A stretch of DNA of 9,450 nt from Phycisphaerae bacterium. Lineage in GTDB: Bacteria > Planctomycetota > Phycisphaerae > Sedimentisphaerales > Anaerobacaceae. Positions within the stretch are counted from its first letter, which is position 1. The number at the start of each line of letters is the position of its first letter. Below the pieces are notes generated by a model. It worked only from the letters and a program-made list of their open reading frames with translations. It made no database searches and was not told the origin of the DNA. The stretch spans positions 1 through 9,450 of the forward strand of contig JAUVYZ010000059.1 of assembly GCA_030602845.1 (NCBI GenBank), given 5' to 3'. Below are positions 5,928 through 9,450 of this stretch, one piece after another. The translations under genes were made by a program, and so were the position numbers.

Positions 5928-6710
5928 ATGCAAGATATGAGCATTACAGTTGTTTACGACAATAATCCGTACAAGCAGGGGCTGGAAACCGGCTGGGGAT
6001 TTTCCGCATTTTTAACCGGCCCTGAGAAAAGCATCCTCTTCGATAGCGGCCGAGACAGCTCTTTGCTCAATAATATGGAAAAATTAGCAATTGACCCTGA
6101 CAGCATAGGTATAGTCGTTCTCTCTCACATTCATCCCGACCATACCGGCGGACTGAGCAGCCTTCTCGAAAAGAATCCCAACGTTACCGTCTATCTGCCA
6201 GAATCATTTCCAACAAAGTTTAAAGATAGCGTGCAGGCACGCGGGTCAAAAATAGTTGAGGTCGAGCAGCCGTTGAAGATTTGTGAAAATGTTTATTCCA
6301 CGGGCCAGCTTGGAAAATGGATAAGGGAGCAGTCTTTAATTATCCAAACGGACAAGGGCTTGATAGTAGTAACCGGCTGTGCACACCCGGGCATTGTAAA
6401 CATCGTAAACCCCGTTAGAAGTTCCCGCCAGCGTGGGACAGGAGCCGAGTGTCTTACTTCTAACGGGGTAAATATAGCAAAAGATTTAGTAAAAGATGAT
6501 TTCCTTCTGGTAATGGGCGGCTTCCATCTGGAATGGGCAACAAAAGGTAAAATCGAAAAAATCATTTCGGCTTTCAAGCAATGGCACGTGCGTTATGTCG
6601 GCCCCTGTCACTGTACAGGCGATAAAGCGAGAGCTTTATTCGAAAAACATTTCGGCAGCAACTACATAAATATCGGCGCAGGAAAAGTAATAACTATGGC
6701 CGATTTATAA
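5928..6710 (+). CDS. Metallo-beta-lactamase-fold hydrolase, dihydropterin ribofuranosylaminobenzene phosphate synthase-like (COG1237 type), with in-frame palindrome insertion
   Basis: A 260-residue cytoplasmic protein. The metal-binding motif is HIHPDH (His67, His69, Asp71, His72), preceded by LFDSG (Asp39); further ligand-type histidines are His153 in GCAHPG, His200 in GGFHL and His228 in GPCHCTG. This set, especially GCAHPG, GGFHL and PCHCTG, is typical of the COG1237 branch that includes archaeal 7,8-dihydropterin-6-methyl-4-(beta-D-ribofuranosyl)aminobenzene-5'-phosphate synthase of methanopterin biosynthesis. Planctomycetes have methanopterin-type C1 genes, so such a role is possible but not shown. 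Residues 161-181 come from a 59-bp palindrome plus a 4-base flank duplication; without them GIVNIV joins NIAKDLVKDD naturally. The insertion is 8 residues past His153 and spares all motifs. ATG at 5928 has AAAGAG upstream; ATG at 5937 is an alternative. The next gene starts 10 bases after the stop. Confidence 0.85.
   Translation: MQDMSITVVYDNNPYKQGLETGWGFSAFLTGPEKSILFDSGRDSSLLNNMEKLAIDPDSIGIVVLSHIHPDHTGGLSSLLEKNPNVTVYLPESFPTKFKDSVQARGSKIVEVEQPLKICENVYSTGQLGKWIREQSLIIQTDKGLIVVTGCAHPGIVNIVNPVRSSRQRGTGAECLTSNGVNIAKDLVKDDFLLVMGGFHLEWATKGKIEKIISAFKQWHVRYVGPCHCTGDKARALFEKHFGSNYINIGAGKVITMADL
6410..6468. mobile_element. 59-bp palindromic element inserted in frame in a coding gene
   Basis: The ends are perfect 13-bp inverted repeats, CCCCGTTAGAAGT (6410-6422) and ACTTCTAACGGGG (6456-6468). 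A second stem lies inside: TCCCGC (6423-6428) with GTGGGA (6433-6438) around CAGC, with one G-T pair. TAAA flanks both sides (6406-6409 and 6469-6472), as expected for a 4-bp target duplication. Element plus one TAAA is 63 bp, so exactly 21 codons were added. Of the three plus-strand frames, the one used has no stop, one meets TAG at once, and one reaches TAA at the right border. It encodes no protein of its own, so it would have been moved by a transposase acting in trans, as with MITE, REP or rickettsial palindromic elements. Confidence 0.75.
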
Positions 6711-6720
6711 TGAAACCGGT

Positions 6721-7194
6721 ATGCTTGATTCTGATATGACTGAACAAGGGCACAATAATCTGCCGGCTGGTGACGGTGAAGGAGCCGGGCAACTCGCCGA
6801 TGAGTTTATTCCGGCTGAGGCCCGGCCGCTTTGCCTCAAGTGTCTTAAGCCCTGCCATCCGTTACAGCACTATTGCGATAGTTGTGACTCGAACGACGCT
6901 ATCAATCCGCTTACGCTGTATATGCCATTTTTGAATATTCGATTCAACTATGGTATGTTCTGCAAAATGTGGCGAAGAATTTGGTATGACAAAGACACAT
7001 CGATTATACGCAAGGTGTTTTTCCTGCTTTTGATTATCTATGGAGCCCCAATTCTTCTAATAGTTGGTTTGCCGTTGTTTTTCATAGGCAAAATCAAGGA
7101 GCCTCAACTGCGAAAAACAGCAACAACAGCATTTTACATCCTTGTGGTCGTGCTATTGATAATTTTCTTTACGCTGTATTACCTATCACTTTGA
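6721..7194 (+). CDS. Zinc-ribbon protein with two C-terminal membrane segments, unknown function
   Basis: A 157-residue protein not matched to a named family. The N-terminal 35 residues are polar and acidic. A short zinc-ribbon-like knuckle pair follows: Cys38-x2-Cys41 and Cys52-x2-Cys55, with Cys45 and His46 between. Two hydrophobic segments at about 99-123 and 136-156 form a hairpin in the membrane, leaving both the zinc ribbon and the C-terminus on the same, probably cytoplasmic, side. A conserved-looking middle (MPFLNIRFNYGMF, then CKMWRRIW) links the two parts. It begins 10 bases after the metallohydrolase stop, so the two are likely cotranscribed. No clear Shine-Dalgarno is seen for ATG 6721, and ATG 6736 is an alternative start. 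Presumably an accessory or regulatory membrane protein; no function is claimed. Confidence 0.75.
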   Translation: MLDSDMTEQGHNNLPAGDGEGAGQLADEFIPAEARPLCLKCLKPCHPLQHYCDSCDSNDAINPLTLYMPFLNIRFNYGMFCKMWRRIWYDKDTSIIRKVFFLLLIIYGAPILLIVGLPLFFIGKIKEPQLRKTATTAFYILVVVLLIIFFTLYYLSL

Positions 7195-7293
7195 GCCGGT
7201 TTCGTTTTCACGGGCGTCCAGACGCTTTTTGATGTTTCGCAAGTGGGGGTCGCGGCAGAATAAATAGAAAAGAAAGATTAACCGGGCCACCAT
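7186..7293 (-). CDS. Possible 35-residue small membrane protein
   Basis: ATG at 7293 opens a 36-codon frame ending at TGA 7188-7186. The product has a hydrophobic N-terminus (MVARLIFLFYLFC) and a strongly charged C-terminus (RNIKKRLDARENETGSK), a common design for small single-span membrane proteins. Third codon positions are rich in G and C, as in the real genes around it. Against it: no good ribosome binding site (only an A/G-rich AAAAGAAAA), overlap of 9 bases with the end of the convergent plus-strand gene, and a terminator-like hairpin inside the frame. In-frame sequence upstream is closed by TAG, so it is not the end of a longer protein with an ATG. Confidence 0.35.
   Translation of the reverse strand: MVARLIFLFYLFCRDPHLRNIKKRLDARENETGSK
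7212..7230 (+). terminator. Candidate intrinsic terminator after the zinc-ribbon gene
   Basis: GCGT (7214-7217) pairs with ACGC (7222-7225) around CCAG, extended by two G-T pairs, and runs into five T residues (7226-7230). It starts about 18 bases after the stop codon at 7194. The stem is short, so termination would be modest. The same bases are codons of the possible minus-strand small ORF, so the two readings compete. Confidence 0.4.
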
Positions 7294-7383
7294 TTTTCTT
7301 TTAAACCTGAAAATTGTTTGCTTAACAATCTATGCGAAATTGCCGATAGTTGCGGTATAACAGGTTCAGGCAAATCGCTCTAT

Positions 7384-7452
7384 TCCGGCATACAAGGGAT
7401 TTATCCTCGCCCCTCTGTGAGGGGCGGGATTTACTTGACAAATTATGCCGGA
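7384..7452. repeat. 69-bp nested palindrome overlapping a promoter
   Basis: Outer arms TCCGGCATA (7384-7392) and TATGCCGGA (7444-7452) are perfect 9-bp inverted repeats. CAAG (7393-7396) pairs with CTTG (7434-7437), and the centre is a strong hairpin: ATCC (7403-7406) plus CGCCCCTC (7408-7415) against GAGGGGCG (7419-7426) plus GGAT (7427-7430), with a TGT loop and one bulged T. The layered, symmetrical build suggests a REP- or MITE-like element. Its right side contains the -35 box of the FHA-GAF promoter and most of the spacer. Confidence 0.6.
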
Positions 7453-7463
7453 TTATGAATAAT
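7435..7463 (+). promoter_or_regulatory. Near-consensus promoter of the FHA-GAF gene
   Basis: A perfect TTGACA (7435-7440) and AATAAT (7458-7463, 5 of 6) are separated by exactly 17 bases. Transcription would start near 7470, with a leader of about 37 bases ending in AGGGAG (7493-7498), 8 bases before ATG 7507. It is the strongest sigma70-type promoter in the window. Confidence 0.7.
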
Positions 7464-7506
7464 AAAATACGGGAACTTCAGAATCCAGATGCAGGGAGCA
7501 AAGCCG

Positions 7507-8367
7507 ATGCGTTTGCTTGTAAAAAAAGGTAATAGCATTGTCAGCGAACTTCAATTCGACAGCGGACCTATTTATATCGGCAGACACAGCAACAGCCAGG
7601 TCTTTTTGCCCGACAAAACAGTCTCAAGACAGCACGCTGTAATCTTTACCACGCAGGACGGTAAATGGATTGCTGAGGACCTGGATTCGGCGAACAAAAC
7701 GTATCTAAACGACGAGGCAATCCACAAAGCCGAAATTAAAACCGGCGATTGCCTTCGTATAGCTGATTTTACTATCGAAGTTAATCTCGAAGATTTTGCC
7801 GAGGCTGAGAAACCAATTCATGTGGAAGATACGCTGACAACAGCTACTGGCGACTCGCAGATTATAGTAAGAAGACCGGATGTCGAGCGTGCCCCCGATA
7901 TTACATTACCGGCCAGAAGGGCGAAAGATTTTCTGCAGGCCACCGAGGCAATCTGCAGAGCCAACGGCCTCGACGAAGTGCTCCAGGTCTTATTGAATAT
8001 CACATTAAGGCAGTTCGGTGCATATCATACCTGGGGTGCCTTAAGAAACCAGGCAACCGGCCCGATGACCTGTCACGCAGGCAGAGGACGGGACGGTCGA
8101 ACCGTCGAGCTAAGCGAAATAAAACTTAATGAAAAAATCAATCAAGCGGTTGAAAAAGGCCAGTTCTTACTCCTGCCGCAGGTTTCAGCTCAAACAGAAG
8201 ATGAAAAAATACGCTCTGCAATGATAGCGCCTGTTATAGACCCGACCGGCTGTTTCGGCGTGTTGTATGTCGATAACGCTGCGGACCGCGAACAATACAG
8301 TCTCAGCGATCTGGACTATTTGATGCTGCTTGCAATTCACACAGCCGCTATACTGGAAAACTTCTGA
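7507..8367 (+). CDS. FHA-GAF signalling protein
   Basis: A 286-residue cytoplasmic protein with two sensory domains and no output domain. The N-terminal forkhead-associated domain (about 3-92) shows the phosphothreonine-binding residues: GRH (Gly25, Arg26), SRQH (Ser40-His43) and the later NKTYLN turn. A polar linker (about 93-130) leads to a GAF domain (about 135-286), ending in FGVLYVDN and a C-terminal helix, as in GAF domains of FHA-containing adenylate cyclases and phosphatases. It may dock on a threonine-phosphorylated partner and sense a small molecule, linking Ser/Thr kinase signalling to an unknown response. ATG 7507 is preferred over 7489 because AGGGAG lies 8 bases upstream and the protein begins directly at the first FHA strand. 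It is probably monocistronic: its promoter lies upstream and a convergent gene lies 57 bases downstream. Confidence 0.88.
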   Translation: MRLLVKKGNSIVSELQFDSGPIYIGRHSNSQVFLPDKTVSRQHAVIFTTQDGKWIAEDLDSANKTYLNDEAIHKAEIKTGDCLRIADFTIEVNLEDFAEAEKPIHVEDTLTTATGDSQIIVRRPDVERAPDITLPARRAKDFLQATEAICRANGLDEVLQVLLNITLRQFGAYHTWGALRNQATGPMTCHAGRGRDGRTVELSEIKLNEKINQAVEKGQFLLLPQVSAQTEDEKIRSAMIAPVIDPTGCFGVLYVDNAADREQYSLSDLDYLMLLAIHTAAILENF

Positions 8368-8424
8368 CCTCTACCGGTTACAGGCGGGGACAAACCACCA
8401 GGTGACGGGTAACACACCGCCGAG

Positions 8425-9450
8425 CTACCACAACGACCGTCCAGTCAGCGAAATTTCCGTTATTTCGAAAGGAATCTCGCTTTTCTTAAGCCCTTCAAAA
8501 ACGTTCAGGACAATCCGTCCCTTTGGTGGCAGTTTCCCTTTGATGGAAAATTTAAGCGTTGTTACACCAGCGATTGACTCGTAGCCACGCTTTGATACAT
8601 CCAATTTTGTGCCGTCCTGAGCGAAGAATTCTGCGGACTTGACCGCTTCGGGCCGCAGGTTCAATCTTAAGCTCAACATTGTAGCGTTTTTTTGCCAGGG
8701 GTCTTTCTCGATTGAGCGGATAACAGTCCCCAATTTGCCGCCCTTAGCTCCGACTTTAAAATCCGTAATACCCAAATCCACTTCCCTGGAGGTATCTGCC
8801 GTCAAATATTCCAGTGTTCCGGAAAGCTCCTCCAGACCTTCTGTCTCTTCATCTGGCAGAAGCAGCTCAACATCGAATACGACGGTTTTCTTGTCTTTCG
8901 CAAGTTTGGGAAATTTTATTTTACGGCCCCATTGGTCTTTGGGTAGAAGGCTTTTGCCTGTGTCGGTAGTTGCTTTTTCTATTCTGCCACCTGAGACCCT
9001 GATAGCCGGTGCCGGCAGTTCGGCGATTAACGACAAAGTATAGCCATCGGTTTGGCCGAGAGGCATTATTCCGCGCTCGTAGTCGGAATACCTGACCAAA
9101 CGCACACCTCCGACCTTCACTTTCATCTGTCCTGTTACTCTTTCAGGAGCAGTGGGAGTAGTGACGTCACCAAAACCCGGCAACGGCGGCACGTCAACGC
9201 GAGTTGGTCTCGCAGGCTCTGCTTCTTCAAGACCCTGCTCTTTGAGCATATTTTCATAGTTTGCCTCGGCAGCAGTTACCTCAGCATCGTAGTCGAAAAG
9301 CTGCTGCGCGCCTCTGGCCAGAACAACGCGTGGGGGGACATCGCCGAGAAGCTTTTCAAGGTCGCCTCCGGGTCCATCTGATGTGGGGTCCTTACCTGCA
9401 CGGATTTGTTCTTTCAGCCAGTCATCATCCTGCATCATCTTGTCCATAGC
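8425..9450 (-). CDS. Beta-rich protein of unknown family, start outside the window
   Basis: The frame is still open at the right edge, so the true start may lie beyond it; the first ATG in the window is at 9447, giving 340 residues. Residues 1-75 are charged and probably helical (DDDWLKEQIRAG; later AEANYENMLKEQG), and 76-105 form a proline-rich linker. From about 106 to the end the protein is beta-strand-rich, with what look like two or three immunoglobulin-like or similar sandwich units (for instance GQMKVKVGGVRLVRY, LSLIAELPAPAIRVSGG, LEELSGTLEYLTADTSREV and TLKFSIKGKLPPKGRIVLNV). No catalytic motif is visible. I do not recognise the family; a structural or exported role is only a guess. 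It converges on the FHA-GAF gene with 57 bases between stops and no clear terminator there. Confidence 0.75.
   Translation of the reverse strand, partial: AMDKMMQDDDWLKEQIRAGKDPTSDGPGGDLEKLLGDVPPRVVLARGAQQLFDYDAEVTAAEANYENMLKEQGLEEAEPARPTRVDVPPLPGFGDVTTPTAPERVTGQMKVKVGGVRLVRYSDYERGIMPLGQTDGYTLSLIAELPAPAIRVSGGRIEKATTDTGKSLLPKDQWGRKIKFPKLAKDKKTVVFDVELLLPDEETEGLEELSGTLEYLTADTSREVDLGITDFKVGAKGGKLGTVIRSIEKDPWQKNATMLSLRLNLRPEAVKSAEFFAQDGTKLDVSKRGYESIAGVTTLKFSIKGKLPPKGRIVLNVFEGLKKSEIPFEITEISLTGRSLW

Larger units (their letters stand above)
7195..7506. other. Intergenic spacer before the FHA-GAF gene
   Basis: These 312 bases hold the candidate terminator (7212-7230), most of a possible small minus-strand ORF (7186-7293), a small A/T-rich hairpin ATTGTT-TGCTT-AACAAT (7313-7329), the nested palindrome at 7384-7452 and the promoter of the downstream gene. 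No RNA gene was recognised. Confidence 0.5.

Noticed and set aside
5703..5940. Two overlapping plus-strand frames of about 70 codons before the metallohydrolase
   Set aside because: No good ribosome binding site, no recognisable features, and the promoter for the metallohydrolase lies inside both.
8368..8424. Bidirectional terminator between convergent genes
   Set aside because: Only short competing pairings (GGCGG/CCGCC, GTTAC/GTAAC) were found and there is no T tract on either side.
1..9450. CRISPR array, tRNA, rRNA, transposase or prophage genes
   Set aside because: No regularly spaced direct repeats, no cloverleaf with a T-loop motif, and no integrase or transposase motifs were seen in any frame.

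Overview
This window most likely comes from a planctomycete of the Phycisphaerae type. The best evidence is the protein at 4391-5581, which has FG-GAP/VCBS-like repeats and a C-terminal dockerin-like pair of calcium loops of the style seen in that group. A V/A-type ATPase operon, a DUF1680/GH127-type lipoprotein and a methanopterin-synthase-like metallo-beta-lactamase-fold hydrolase fit the same picture. The assignment rests on protein style, not on a marker gene.

Layout. From 1 to 5581 every gene is on the minus strand. Read in transcription order these are: a secreted repeat protein (5581-4391); a palindrome-rich gap (4390-3927); a large glycoside-hydrolase-like lipoprotein (3926-1458); malate dehydrogenase (1422-490); then a separate promoter region and the first two genes of a V/A-ATPase operon (370-65, and 62 running off the window). 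A divergent spacer (5582-5927) carries a good plus-strand promoter for a metallohydrolase (5928-6710) and a zinc-ribbon membrane protein (6721-7194). A second spacer (7195-7506) holds a possible terminator, a possible 35-residue minus-strand ORF, a nested palindrome and a near-consensus promoter for an FHA-GAF protein (7507-8367). A minus-strand protein of unknown family (8425-9450, cut by the window edge) converges on it.

The most striking feature is a family of small palindromic elements. One is 59 bp with perfect 13-bp inverted ends (6410-6468). It sits inside the metallohydrolase gene, flanked on both sides by TAAA, so element plus one TAAA is 63 bp, exactly 21 codons. Removing it restores an ordinary-looking protein. 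A second 59-bp palindrome with CCCC/GGGG ends, also preceded by TAAA, lies at 4090-4148. A 44-bp one with the same kind of ends and a shared GGAGCCGA core lies at 4342-4385. Other palindromes lie at 4205-4242, 4283-4322 and 7384-7452. The last overlaps the promoter of the FHA-GAF gene. Together they suggest that REP/MITE-like elements have been active here, shaping a protein and possibly a promoter.

No tRNA, rRNA, CRISPR array, transposase or integrase was recognised.
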